From: Candidatus Aminicenantota bacterium
GTDB taxonomy: Bacteria > Acidobacteriota > Aminicenantia > UBA2199
NCBI GenBank assembly: GCA_022865785.1
Contig: JALHTJ010000083.1
Span: forward strand, 1-34,275
Reading direction: 5' to 3'
DNA length: 34,275 bases
Numbering within the stretch: position 1 is the stretch's first letter; every line of letters begins with the position of its first letter. Position numbers and translations under genes: made by a program. The notes beneath the pieces are model-generated. The model did no database searches. It saw nothing but the letters and a program-made list of their open reading frames with translations, and was not told where the DNA came from. Below are positions 25,332-34,275 of this stretch, one piece after another.

Positions 25332-26062
25332 TGGAAATTGAAATCCCAGGCTACCAGGTACAGACCGATTTTTTCGAAGGTCCGCTGGACCTGTTGCTGC
25401 ATTTGATCCGCAAAAATAAAATGAAGATCGTGGAGATCCGCCTGTCGCAGATCACGGCCGAGTACCTGGCCTACCTGGAAAACAAGAAGGGGATCAATCC
25501 CTCGCGTGAAAGCGATTTTCTGACCACCGCTGCCACCTTGATCTACATAAAATCCCGTTCATTACTGCCCAAACCCGAAGACCCGGGCGAAGAATCACCG
25601 GAAAAAAAATTGATCCACACCCTGATCGAATACGAAAAAATCCAGAAAATTTCCAAAATGCTTCAGGATATGGAATATACGGAGCTCTTGCTTTGGCGGC
25701 GGCTTGAAATCGACGAAAATTTCACCAACCGCGAATACGCTTTAAAAGAAGTGTCGGCCTTTCAACTGGCGGAAATATTTTTTGATATCATTAAAAAGAA
25801 GGAAAATGAACAGTTTTTATACATTTCCTCAAAAAATTATTCCATTGCCGAAAAGCAGGAGGAAATTTTATCCCTTTTGAAGAAAAATGTCTTTATCGAT
25901 TTCAGCGAGTACATGTCCAAACTTGATTCCATCGAGGAAATACTGGTCAGTTTTTTCACCCTTTTGGAATTGATCAAGCGCCACCTGCTCATTGCCGTTC
26001 AGGAACAGCTGTTCGGGGCCATTTCCATATATCCGAACCAAGTCGGCAGACTGGAAAATTGA
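25331..26062 (+). CDS. scpA: Segregation and condensation protein A
   Basis: 243 aa; FFEGPLDLLLHLIRKNKMKIVEIRLSQITAEYLAYL, TAATLIYIKSRSLLP. Confidence 0.95.
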   Translation: MEIEIPGYQVQTDFFEGPLDLLLHLIRKNKMKIVEIRLSQITAEYLAYLENKKGINPSRESDFLTTAATLIYIKSRSLLPKPEDPGEESPEKKLIHTLIEYEKIQKISKMLQDMEYTELLLWRRLEIDENFTNREYALKEVSAFQLAEIFFDIIKKKENEQFLYISSKNYSIAEKQEEILSLLKKNVFIDFSEYMSKLDSIEEILVSFFTLLELIKRHLLIAVQEQLFGAISIYPNQVGRLEN

Positions 26063-26640
26063 AAAGCATGAACCCAGAGCCAATCACCCGTCAGATCGCT
26101 ATGATCGAAGCCGTTCTTTTTGTTTCCAAGGAACCGGTAGAACCGGGGCGGATCATGGAATTTTTGGAGATCAAGGATATCGGAGAATTTGAAAAACTCC
26201 TGGCAATTATGGAAAAAGAGCATCTGCAGGACCGCCCGGAGCGGGGGCTGCTGCTGAAAAGAAGCGGCGGCGGTTTGCAATTGGTGACCAAACCAGAGCT
26301 GCACGATGAACTGAAAGCATTTTTCACCATCAAGCAATCCACGAAATTGAGCCTGGCTTCGCTTGAGACCCTGTCGATCATCGCCTACCGCCAGCCTGCC
26401 ACGCTGGCTGAAATTTCCGACATGCGCGGCGTCAATTCTACCGGGCCGGTAAAAAGCCTGCTGCAGAAAAAATTGATCAAGATCACGGGCAGGAAAAAAG
26501 TGCCGGGACTCCCCCTATTGTACGCTACCACCCAGGAGTTTTTAGTCTACTTCGGCTTGAACGACATGACGGAATTGCCGTCGCTGGAAGAACTGACCGA
26601 ACTTTTCGAAGAAAAAGAACAGCCTTCATTATTTAAATAG
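26059..26640 (+). CDS. scpB: Segregation and condensation protein B
   Basis: 193 aa; IEAVLFVSKEPVE, LSLASLETLSIIAYRQPATLAEISDMRGVNS, LYATTQEFLVYFGLNDMTELPSL. Start may be ATG 26068. Confidence 0.94.
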   Translation: MKSMNPEPITRQIAMIEAVLFVSKEPVEPGRIMEFLEIKDIGEFEKLLAIMEKEHLQDRPERGLLLKRSGGGLQLVTKPELHDELKAFFTIKQSTKLSLASLETLSIIAYRQPATLAEISDMRGVNSTGPVKSLLQKKLIKITGRKKVPGLPLLYATTQEFLVYFGLNDMTELPSLEELTELFEEKEQPSLFK

Positions 26641-26649
26641 GAGGAATAC

Positions 26650-27771
26650 ATGGAATCTTTGGTCAATCCCCATGTGCTGCAGATCACTCCTTACAAACCG
26701 GGCAAACCGGTCGAAGACCTTCAGAGAGAATTCAATCTGAAAAAAATCGTTAAACTTGCATCCAACGAGAACATGCTGCCGATTCCGGAGCTGGTCAGAA
26801 AAGCAATAGACGAGGAATTGTCCCAGGTCCACTTATATCCCGATTCCGACAACCATTACCTGCGGCAACGCCTTGCCGAGTACAACGGCCTGCAGCTGGA
26901 CAACGTCATTGTCGGCGCCGGCTCGGTGGAGATTATCCACATGCTGATCCGCACTTTTCTCAAAAGCGGCGAAAAAGTCCTGAGTTCTGAAAAGACATTC
27001 CCTTTATACAAAATCGTCACCACGGAAATTGCCGGGGAGTCGGCCTATGTCGAGGCCCCGATGAACCGGGACCTGTGTTTCGACCTGCAAGCCATCGCCG
27101 CCAAGATCGATCCGCAAACCAAGATCATTTTTATCACCAATCCCAATAATCCGACCGGAACCTTCATCCACGCCCAACCTATCCGTGATTTTATTGAACG
27201 GGTTCCCAGCGATAAAATTGTTGTCCTGGACAATGCCTACCAGGAGTACATAGACAATCCAGACGATTATGTGAACGGCCTGGATGAGATCCGCCAGAAA
27301 AAAAACGTGGTGGTTTTAAGGACTTTTTCCAAAATTTATGGCTTGGCCGGCCTGCGTGTGGGCTACGCCCTGGCCAAACCGGAGACCATCGCCATCCTCA
27401 ATCGCGTCAAAGCGCCATTCAACGTCACCCGCATCAGCCAACGTGCCGCCCTGGCCTCCCTGGAAAGTGAAGATTATAAAAATGAGTCGGTGCGAATGAA
27501 CCGGGCCAATAAAGCCAAATTGTTCAGCCAGCTGCAAAGTTTGGGGCTGCGCGTGATTCCTTCACAAACCAATTTTCTCCTTTTTTTCCCAAAAATGGAC
27601 GTGGCCGAGTTGAATCTCCGCCTGCTCAAGGAAGGGGTGATCATCCGGCCAACCGCTGGGTTCGGCATACCGGAAGGCATGCGGGTTACGGTGGGCTTGC
27701 AAGAGGAAAACGATTTTTTTATAGCCAAGCTGCAAAAAGTTCTGGCAGAAATAAAAAAACAGGCAATCTGA
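26650..27771 (+). CDS. hisC: Histidinol-phosphate aminotransferase
   Basis: 373 aa; KLASNENMLP, FITNPNNPTGTFI, VLRTFSKIYGLAGLRVGYALA; SD GGAGG. Confidence 0.92.
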   Translation: MESLVNPHVLQITPYKPGKPVEDLQREFNLKKIVKLASNENMLPIPELVRKAIDEELSQVHLYPDSDNHYLRQRLAEYNGLQLDNVIVGAGSVEIIHMLIRTFLKSGEKVLSSEKTFPLYKIVTTEIAGESAYVEAPMNRDLCFDLQAIAAKIDPQTKIIFITNPNNPTGTFIHAQPIRDFIERVPSDKIVVLDNAYQEYIDNPDDYVNGLDEIRQKKNVVVLRTFSKIYGLAGLRVGYALAKPETIAILNRVKAPFNVTRISQRAALASLESEDYKNESVRMNRANKAKLFSQLQSLGLRVIPSQTNFLLFFPKMDVAELNLRLLKEGVIIRPTAGFGIPEGMRVTVGLQEENDFFIAKLQKVLAEIKKQAI

Positions 27772-27850
27772 AAATACACTTAAAACAGCCGGAATCGATT
27801 TTGGAAACATTACAAATTCCTTTTGTGGAGGGCCTTGTCTGAGAGATAAA

Positions 27851-27868
27851 AATTAAGTAAGCTTAATT
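27851..27868. repeat. Inverted repeat AATTAAG-TAAG-CTTAATT upstream of gcvT
   Basis: Perfect 7-bp stem with 4-nt loop, overlapping the candidate -35 at 27867-27872. Confidence 0.5.
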
Positions 27869-27936
27869 GATTTTTACTGACAATTATGATAAATTTTATT
27901 TTAAGTGAATTCTTTATTAAAAAAATGGAGGGTGCT

Positions 27937-29040
27937 TTGAAAAAAACAAAATTTAATGAAGCGCACTATGTGTTGAAAGGGAAAATGATCGAATTTTGCG
28001 GCTGGGATCTGCCCGTGCAATATTCGGGTGTTAGTGCCGAACATGTTGCGGTTCGGACCAGTGGCGGAATTTTCGATGTCAGCCACATGGGTGAGATCTT
28101 TTTCAGAGGCCCCCAAGCCTTGGATGCAGTGCAGTATTTAACTTCAAATGATGCTGCAAAATTATTTCCGGGAAAAGTTCAATATTCTGGTCTGATGACC
28201 GAAAAAGGCTGTTTTGTCGATGACCTGCTGGTACATAAAATCAGTGATACCGAATACTTTATAGTTGTCAATGCTGCCAATCTGGAAAAAGATTATGCAT
28301 GGATGAAGAGCAAGACAACCCAATTTGATGTTGAAGTAATAAATGAAAGTGCCGATTATGCCCAAGTTGCCATTCAGGGACCAAAAGCAGGTAAATTACT
28401 GGCTGAGTTTACCAAGACCGATCTTGCGGCCATGAGTTATTATACTTTCACCAAGGGTGAAGTTATGGGTATGGATGCCATAATCGCCAGGACCGGATAT
28501 ACCGGCGAATACGGCTTTGAAGTTTATATTAAAGATGATGCCCAGAAAGCGAGCAAACTATTTTTGGAATTATGTCAAAAAGGGGAAAAATACGGTATCG
28601 TTCCCGTTGGTCTGGGCGCGCGCGACTCTCTCAGACTCGAATGCTGCATGGCCCTGTATGGCAATGACATTGATGATTCCCATACGATTCTGGAAGCCAA
28701 TCTGGCCTGGATCCTGAAATTGCAAAAAGGTGATTTCATCGGTAAAAACGTGCTTTTGAAACAAAAAGAAACAGGCATTCAACGAAAACTGGTAGGCTTT
28801 GAAATGATCGGCCGTGGCATTGCCCGGCATGGCTACCCTGTTTATGTGGACGGCCAACAATTTGAAACTATTTGCAGCGGTACAATGACTCCCTTTCTTA
28901 AAAAAGCTGTGGGCATGACTTACCTGCCCATCGGAAAAACCGAACCGGGAAGTGAATTCCAGGTTAAAATTCGTGAAGAGTTGGTCACCGCCAAAGTTGT
29001 AGCAACGCCTTTTTATAAATTTGACCAAAAATCAATTTAA
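27937..29040 (+). CDS. gcvT: Aminomethyltransferase (glycine cleavage T protein)
   Basis: FCGWDLPVQYSGVSAEHVAVRTSGGIFDVSHMGEI; ARTGYTGEYGFEVY; LGARDSLRLECCMALYGNDID. TTG start at 27937 placed behind GGAGG; track start 27886 is less likely. Confidence 0.95.
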   Translation: MKKTKFNEAHYVLKGKMIEFCGWDLPVQYSGVSAEHVAVRTSGGIFDVSHMGEIFFRGPQALDAVQYLTSNDAAKLFPGKVQYSGLMTEKGCFVDDLLVHKISDTEYFIVVNAANLEKDYAWMKSKTTQFDVEVINESADYAQVAIQGPKAGKLLAEFTKTDLAAMSYYTFTKGEVMGMDAIIARTGYTGEYGFEVYIKDDAQKASKLFLELCQKGEKYGIVPVGLGARDSLRLECCMALYGNDIDDSHTILEANLAWILKLQKGDFIGKNVLLKQKETGIQRKLVGFEMIGRGIARHGYPVYVDGQQFETICSGTMTPFLKKAVGMTYLPIGKTEPGSEFQVKIREELVTAKVVATPFYKFDQKSI

Positions 29041-29060
29041 ATAATTTAAAGGAGATAAAA

Positions 29061-29450
29061 ATGAGCACAAAAGATTTGAAATTTACGGAAAAACATGAAT
29101 GGGCAAGTGTGAACGGCAATATCGCCACTTTCGGTATTACGGATTATGCGCAGCACCAATTTGGAGACATTGTTTTCATTGAACTTCCTGCTATGGGAAA
29201 AAGCTTCAGCAAAGGTGCTGCCTGTGCCAATATCGAATCGGTGAAAGCTGTTGCAGACATGTATGCCCCGGTTTCAGGTGAAGTGACTGAAATAAATAGT
29301 TCCCTTGAAAATGCTCCTGAACAAATCAATAAAGAACCTTATGGAGCAGGCTGGGTATGCAAGGTAAAAATGGCCGCTGCCGCAGAGCTCGATTCGTTAA
29401 TGGACGAAAGCGCCTATGAAAATTATGTAAAGAGTGTCGAGGAGAAATAG
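29061..29450 (+). CDS. gcvH: Glycine cleavage system H protein
   Basis: 129 aa; FTEKHEWA, GITDYAQHQFGDIVFIELP, NIESVKAVADMYAPVSGEV (lipoyl-Lys site). Confidence 0.97.
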   Translation: MSTKDLKFTEKHEWASVNGNIATFGITDYAQHQFGDIVFIELPAMGKSFSKGAACANIESVKAVADMYAPVSGEVTEINSSLENAPEQINKEPYGAGWVCKVKMAAAAELDSLMDESAYENYVKSVEEK

Positions 29451-30800
29451 ATGAGATACCTGCCCCTCACTGAGACTGAAAGGGAGGAAATGAGGAAAAC
29501 GATTGGTATAAAGGAAACTAAAGAATTATTTTCCGATATTCCCAAGGATAAATCCTATTTTTCTCTGGCTGACTTACCGTCTGCCCTTTCCGAATCAGAA
29601 CTGCTTGAAAAATTCAAAGAAATCGGTCGCAAAAATATTTTCCCCGGTTTTTTAAGTTTCTTAGGCGCTGGGGCGTATCAGCATTTCATTCCGGAATTGG
29701 TTAATTTCCTAAGCAATAAAAGCGAGTTTTTGACTCCCTACACCCCGTATCAACCCGAAGTCAGTCAAGGCAGTCTGCAAGGAATGTTTGAATATCAGAC
29801 CATGATGGCCCAGTTGACCGGCATGGATATTGCCAACAGTTCACTTTATGACGGCGGTACAGCGGCAGCTGAGGGCATTGTTTTGGCTTTGAAAAAGTCA
29901 AAAAAACAGCATATTCTGATTGCCGGCAACATTCATCCCGAATACATTGAAATCATGCAGACTTATATCAAGTATTTGGACTATAAAATGGATCTGGTAC
30001 CCTTTGATCCGCAATCCGGAAAACTGAAACTTGCTGAACTGGAAGGGAAAATAGACCAGGATACGGCTGGATTTATCTTTCAATCGCCAAATTTCTTCGG
30101 CGTAGTTGAAGAAGGGAAACAAATTTCCGCCATGCTGCATAGTAAAAATTCCTATTCCATACAGATTGTGACTGAAGCTTTATCATTGGCTTTTCTTGTC
30201 CCGCCCGGAGAAAATGACGTTGATCTTGTGGTAGGTGAAGCCCAAAGTTTCGGCTTGTCCTTGGGTTTTGGCGGTCCCTATCTGGGATTCATTGCCGCTA
30301 AAAGCGAATTTCTCCGGCAAATGCCCGGACGTTTTGTGGGTCAGACCTTGGATTCAAAAGGAAACCGGGGTTATGTGTTGACCCTTTCCACTCGCGAGCA
30401 ACACATCAAAAGGGAACGGGCCACCTCCAATATTTGCACCAACGAAGCATGGTGCGCTTTTCGGGCCGGAATCTATCTGGCTACAATGGGCAAAAAAGGG
30501 TTGCAATCAATTGCCAAAACAAACCATCTGAATACTGCTTATTTTGTCAAAGAAGTCTCCAAACTGAATAACGTAAAAGTAAAATATCAAAAAGATTATT
30601 ACAACGAAGTGGTCCTGGAAGTACAAAATGGCAAAACCGATGATTTTTTGAAAAAACTGGAAGCAAAAAAGATTCTGGCCGGCATTCCCCTGCACTGGTT
30701 TTATCCTGATCAGAAAAACACAATTTTAGTTAACTTTACCGAAATTCACAGGAAAAAGGATATTGATCAACTGGTTCAGGCTATCGGAGAGATAAAATGA
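29451..30800 (+). CDS. gcvPA: Glycine dehydrogenase (decarboxylating) subunit 1
   Basis: 449 aa; FLGAGAYQHFIPELVNFL, TPYTPYQPEVSQGSLQGMFEYQTMMAQLTGMDIANSSLYDGGTA. Confidence 0.97.
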   Translation: MRYLPLTETEREEMRKTIGIKETKELFSDIPKDKSYFSLADLPSALSESELLEKFKEIGRKNIFPGFLSFLGAGAYQHFIPELVNFLSNKSEFLTPYTPYQPEVSQGSLQGMFEYQTMMAQLTGMDIANSSLYDGGTAAAEGIVLALKKSKKQHILIAGNIHPEYIEIMQTYIKYLDYKMDLVPFDPQSGKLKLAELEGKIDQDTAGFIFQSPNFFGVVEEGKQISAMLHSKNSYSIQIVTEALSLAFLVPPGENDVDLVVGEAQSFGLSLGFGGPYLGFIAAKSEFLRQMPGRFVGQTLDSKGNRGYVLTLSTREQHIKRERATSNICTNEAWCAFRAGIYLATMGKKGLQSIAKTNHLNTAYFVKEVSKLNNVKVKYQKDYYNEVVLEVQNGKTDDFLKKLEAKKILAGIPLHWFYPDQKNTILVNFTEIHRKKDIDQLVQAIGEIK

Positions 30801-32251
30801 ATAAGCAATTACCTGAATTGATGTTTCTGAAAAGCCGGGACGGTAAAGAAGGTTGTTCACTTTCGGCTCCTGAGATTGCCGATGATTTATGCGTTTTGGC
30901 TGCGGATAAACTTAGAAAGGATATCGCAGATTTTCCACAGCTTTCGGAAGTGGAAATTGTCCGTCATTATACCAACCTGGCCCATCTGAATTACTCGGTA
31001 GATGCCGGATTTTATCCGCTCGGTTCCTGCACCATGAAATATAATCCGAAAATAAATGAAAAAATCGCCAATCAACCTGAATGGAATGCCCACCCCTATT
31101 CACCCATTCATCTAGTACAGGGGAATCTGGAAATAATGAAAAGCCTGGAAGAGTTGCTGATGAAAATCACGGCCATGGCTGCCTTCACATTGACGCCTGC
31201 CGCCGGAGCCCATGGCGAATTGACCGGACTGCGGGTGATTCGCGATTATTTAACTGACAAGGGTGATGCCCGTAAAATAGTACTGATACCTGATTCTGCC
31301 CATGGCACCAACCCGGCTTCTTCCGTGCTCTGCGGTTATCAAACCAAGGAAATTCCCTCCAATGAAAACGGTATCCTTGAGGTCGAAACATTAAAAAAAC
31401 ATCTCGATAAGGATGTGGCGGCTCTAATGATTACCAATCCCAATACTCTGGGAATATTTGAAAAAAATATCGTGGAAATTGCCCGGGTTTTGCATGAGAA
31501 TGGTTCACTTTTGTATATGGATGGCGCCAATATGAATGCCTTCATGGGCATTGCCAAACCGGGTGATCTGGGAGCCGATGTGATCCATTTGAATTTGCAC
31601 AAGACCTTTGCGACTCCTCATGGCGGCGGCGGTCCCGGCAGCGGGCCTGTTGGCGTGGCCAAAGACCTGGTGAAATTCCTGCCCGTTCCCATTATCACTC
31701 ACGAAGGCAAAGAATATAAAGTGCGTTATCACAACGAATCCGGCAGCAACCGCGTAAAGAATTTTTATGGGAATTTCCTGGTAATAATACGTGCTTTGGT
31801 GTATTTGCTGGAATTGGGCAAAGAAAACATACGCCAGGTTGCCGAAGATGCGGTTTTAAATGCCAATTACATCCGCAAAAAGCTCGAGCCCTATCTGGAC
31901 TTGCCCTACAAATCCAAATCGCTGCATGAAGTAATTTTTTCAGACAAGGGACTCACTGTAAAAACCCTTGATATTGCCAAACGCATATTGGATTACGGCA
32001 TGCATCCTTTTACCATCTATTTTCCGTTGATTGTACATGGGGCAATGATGATTGAACCGACCGAAACGGAAAGCAAGGAAACTTTGGATCAATTCATCGA
32101 TATTATGATCAAGATTCTCGACGAAGCCAAAAAAGATCCGGCTTTCGTGCAAGGCGCTCCCTATTCCACTCCGGTTACCAGACTGGATGAAGTCATGGCT
32201 GCCAAGCAGCTGATCTTACGCTGGAAACCTGCGGCGACACAAACAAATTGA
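30797..32251 (+). CDS. gcvPB: Glycine dehydrogenase (decarboxylating) subunit 2
   Basis: 484 aa; HYTNLAHLNYSVDAGFYPLGSCTMKYNPK, DSAHGTNPASS, LNLHKTFATPHGGGGPGSGPVGV (PLP-Lys). Confidence 0.97.
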   Translation: MNKQLPELMFLKSRDGKEGCSLSAPEIADDLCVLAADKLRKDIADFPQLSEVEIVRHYTNLAHLNYSVDAGFYPLGSCTMKYNPKINEKIANQPEWNAHPYSPIHLVQGNLEIMKSLEELLMKITAMAAFTLTPAAGAHGELTGLRVIRDYLTDKGDARKIVLIPDSAHGTNPASSVLCGYQTKEIPSNENGILEVETLKKHLDKDVAALMITNPNTLGIFEKNIVEIARVLHENGSLLYMDGANMNAFMGIAKPGDLGADVIHLNLHKTFATPHGGGGPGSGPVGVAKDLVKFLPVPIITHEGKEYKVRYHNESGSNRVKNFYGNFLVIIRALVYLLELGKENIRQVAEDAVLNANYIRKKLEPYLDLPYKSKSLHEVIFSDKGLTVKTLDIAKRILDYGMHPFTIYFPLIVHGAMMIEPTETESKETLDQFIDIMIKILDEAKKDPAFVQGAPYSTPVTRLDEVMAAKQLILRWKPAATQTN

Positions 32252-32356
32252 ATTTGCCTGACAATTTTTATTAATAGCACAAAAAATTACAGTTGTACTT
32301 TAGTTTTTTAGCAACTTGTTTTCTGCTAATAGCTGAGATCGCAATTGCCGCTTAGT

Positions 32357-33208
32357 TCAAGGCGCGACCAAATCTTTGGCATGATATGAACTTCGCACCA
32401 GCGTTCCCGATTCGACTCCCTTAAAACCCATTTGCAGGGCAATGGATTTTAATTCAAGAAACTCTACTTCGCTGTAGAATTTGGCAATTTTGGCATGGGC
32501 CGGGGATGGCTGCAAGTATTGACCGATAGTCAGCAGATCACATTGGCTGGCCGCTAAATCTTGCAAGGTAGCCACAATTTGCTCCTGCGTTTCGCCCAAG
32601 CCCACCATCAAGCCTGACTTGGTAATCATTTTTGCTGAGGCTGTTTTAACTCTGCGTAATAAATCCAGTGAAAGTTGATAGCCGCCCTTGGGACGCAAGC
32701 CGGGAAATAAATCGCGCACCACCTCAATATTGTGATTCAATACGTCGGGTTGGCTGTCAATAATTTGCTGTAACGCCGCAAAATTTCCATTCAGATCTGA
32801 AATCAGTAATTCTATTTTGCATGACGATATTTTTCTGATTTCTTCTACTACCGCGCAAAAATGGCCGGCTCCACCGTCTTCCAAATCATCCCTGGTTACA
32901 CAGGTAATTACCGCGTATTGCAGATTCATTTTTTTAATGGTTTCAGCAATCGCTTTGGGTTCGTCAGGATTCGTGGGTTGAGCTATGCCTTTACTGACAT
33001 TGCAATAGCGGCAATTTCTGGTACAAATATCGCCGAGAATCATGAAAGTAGCCGTACCTTGAGAAAAACATTCATAGCGATTAGGGCAATTGGCTTCCAT
33101 GCAAACGGTGTTGAGCTTATTTTTATGGATTAGATCATGCACTTCTTTGTATTTCCGGCGATCAAACGGCTTTATTTTAATATTCTTATACATAATTTGG
33201 CGATTCAA
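32357..33208 (-). CDS. lipA: Lipoyl synthase
   Basis: 283 aa; CMEANCPNRYECFSQGTATFMILGDICTRNCRYCNVSKG (both cysteine motifs), VMVGLGETQEQ-like region, C-terminal SSYHAKD. Confidence 0.96.
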   Translation of the reverse strand: MNRQIMYKNIKIKPFDRRKYKEVHDLIHKNKLNTVCMEANCPNRYECFSQGTATFMILGDICTRNCRYCNVSKGIAQPTNPDEPKAIAETIKKMNLQYAVITCVTRDDLEDGGAGHFCAVVEEIRKISSCKIELLISDLNGNFAALQQIIDSQPDVLNHNIEVVRDLFPGLRPKGGYQLSLDLLRRVKTASAKMITKSGLMVGLGETQEQIVATLQDLAASQCDLLTIGQYLQPSPAHAKIAKFYSEVEFLELKSIALQMGFKGVESGTLVRSSYHAKDLVAP

Positions 33209-33223
33209 TGTTTTATCCTGAAT

Positions 33224-33252
33224 ATTTTAACAAAATTATCCTCGTTTGACAA
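33224..33252 (-). promoter_or_regulatory. Sigma70-like promoter of lipA
   Basis: Reverse strand TTGTCA, 17-bp spacer, TAAAAT; short leader with AGGA before the TTG start. Confidence 0.6.
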
Positions 33253-33284
33253 TAAAACCTAACATAATTCCAGCTTTTTAAACC

Positions 33285-33313
33285 TTGACTTTCACAGCTG
33301 TTTACCCTAAAAT
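33285..33313 (+). promoter_or_regulatory. Sigma70-like promoter of the flavoprotein gene
   Basis: TTGACT, 17-bp spacer, TAAAAT. Confidence 0.65.
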
Positions 33314-33380
33314 CTTTTTTTGGAAAAATCAGATCGAAAATCACTCAGAAAAAAAAGGAATTCCCAAGGAGGTTATTTAA

Positions 33381-34275
33381 ATGCCGGCCCTTGAAAAAGA
33401 AATGAACGTTGTCGTCGTTGGCCTTGGCGTCGGAGGGTTATATGCCTCTAAATACGCTGCGGGAACAAACAGAAAAGCAAAAATTACGATAATAGAAAAA
33501 CGTGACTTTGACCAATTCAGCCCTTGCGGTCTGCCATATGCCATTGAGGGAGTTGTTAAAGACTTCATGGACTTACGCTACGCTGTGCCGGTCGGCGGCA
33601 GAACGACAAAGCTATTGAATCACGAGGTTCTGGCTATAGATAGCACAGCGCGGAAATTAAAAGTAAAGGACCTTCAAAGTGGCAACAGCGATGAAATACC
33701 GTTTGATACGCTGGTTCTGGCAACGGGCGCCGACCCGGTGCTCCTCCCTGTCCCCGGAGCCGGGGAGTTTTTAGGCAAGGGAGTGCATTTTTGCACCAAT
33801 CCCGCCAATGCCGAGGCCCTGCGCAATGCCGCTCTGGCTTCGAAGAAAAAAACAGCATGTGTCGTAGGTGGCGGTGCGACCGGACTGGAAGTGGCGGCGG
33901 CTTTAAAAGTTCTGGGGCTCGACGTTCACGTCACGAAAAGGACACCGCCGGTCATGGCGGATATTTTCGATCCGGACATGGGCGCACTGGTTTTAGCCAA
34001 ACTTGCCGAGTTGGGAATTCATGAATACTTCGGCAAGGGCATTGACAGCATTAACGGCAAGGACCAGGTTGAATCGGTAACTATCGCCGGTCAGATCATA
34101 CCTTGCGATCTTGTGGTAATGGCTGCGGGTATGAAGTCCAGGATACTGATTGCCGATGGTACCGGCATCATCGTGAACAAAAACGGTTTCGTCACTGACC
34201 AAGGCATGGAAACAAATATCAGTGGCATATTTGCGGTCGGTGACTGTGCCGAATCGTTCTCCCGATTGGATGGCA
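33381..34275 (+). CDS. FAD/NAD-dependent oxidoreductase, CoA-disulfide reductase / NADH oxidase-like (3' end beyond window)
   Basis: Open to the window edge, absent from the track. MPALEKEMNVVVVGLGVGGLYASKYAA, FDQFSPCGLPYAIEG (redox Cys), TLVLATGADPVLLPVPG, CVVGGGATGLEVAAALKVLG, GIFAVGDCAES; SD AAGGAGG. Confidence 0.92.
   Translation, partial: MPALEKEMNVVVVGLGVGGLYASKYAAGTNRKAKITIIEKRDFDQFSPCGLPYAIEGVVKDFMDLRYAVPVGGRTTKLLNHEVLAIDSTARKLKVKDLQSGNSDEIPFDTLVLATGADPVLLPVPGAGEFLGKGVHFCTNPANAEALRNAALASKKKTACVVGGGATGLEVAAALKVLGLDVHVTKRTPPVMADIFDPDMGALVLAKLAELGIHEYFGKGIDSINGKDQVESVTIAGQIIPCDLVVMAAGMKSRILIADGTGIIVNKNGFVTDQGMETNISGIFAVGDCAESFSRLDG

Noticed and set aside
27772-27936. Glycine riboswitch upstream of gcvT
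   Set aside because: Conserved glycine-riboswitch core elements were not visible by eye; only a short inverted repeat is present.
1-34275. CRISPR arrays, transposases, integrases, phage genes, tRNA/rRNA genes
   Set aside because: None recognised on either strand by reading; a tRNAscan/Infernal and ISfinder search would be needed to exclude short or degenerate ones.

Overview
This 34 kb window is a gene-dense bacterial chromosome segment. It carries about 36 coding regions on both strands, two of them truncated by the window edges. I saw no rRNA, tRNA, CRISPR array or recognisable mobile element. Main blocks: (i) a minus-strand grpE-dnaK-dnaJ-rsmE-Ser/Thr kinase operon; (ii) a plus-strand ftsB-like/htpX pair; (iii) bacterioferritin and a TPR protein with a degenerate J-domain; (iv) a tightly overlapping minus-strand operon of a serine-palmitoyltransferase-like enzyme, GT2, MraY/WecA-like transferase, UGM-like flavoprotein and GT4, divergent from an NAD-dependent epimerase/reductase; (v) DsbD-N-like, Rrf2 and TPR lipoprotein genes; (vi) a stand-alone PolX-type HhH protein, maf and a ferredoxin-domain aldo/keto reductase; (vii) a P-loop kinase followed by a tandem-domain ThyX; (viii) M50 protease-trpS-scpA-scpB-hisC; (ix) gcvT-gcvH-gcvPA-gcvPB with convergent lipA; (x) a truncated CoA-disulfide-reductase-like flavoprotein. 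The most unusual signal is a recurring promoter/start architecture. A sigma70-like promoter with an exactly 17-bp spacer has its -10 hexamer only 6-7 nt upstream of an ATG, which predicts leaderless mRNA. In four cases that ATG opens the main CDS. In three others (grpE, ftsB, the HhH gene) it opens a short leader ORF that abuts or overlaps the next start codon. The lineage is uncertain; no taxonomic claim is made. All homology calls come from reading motifs, not from database searches.
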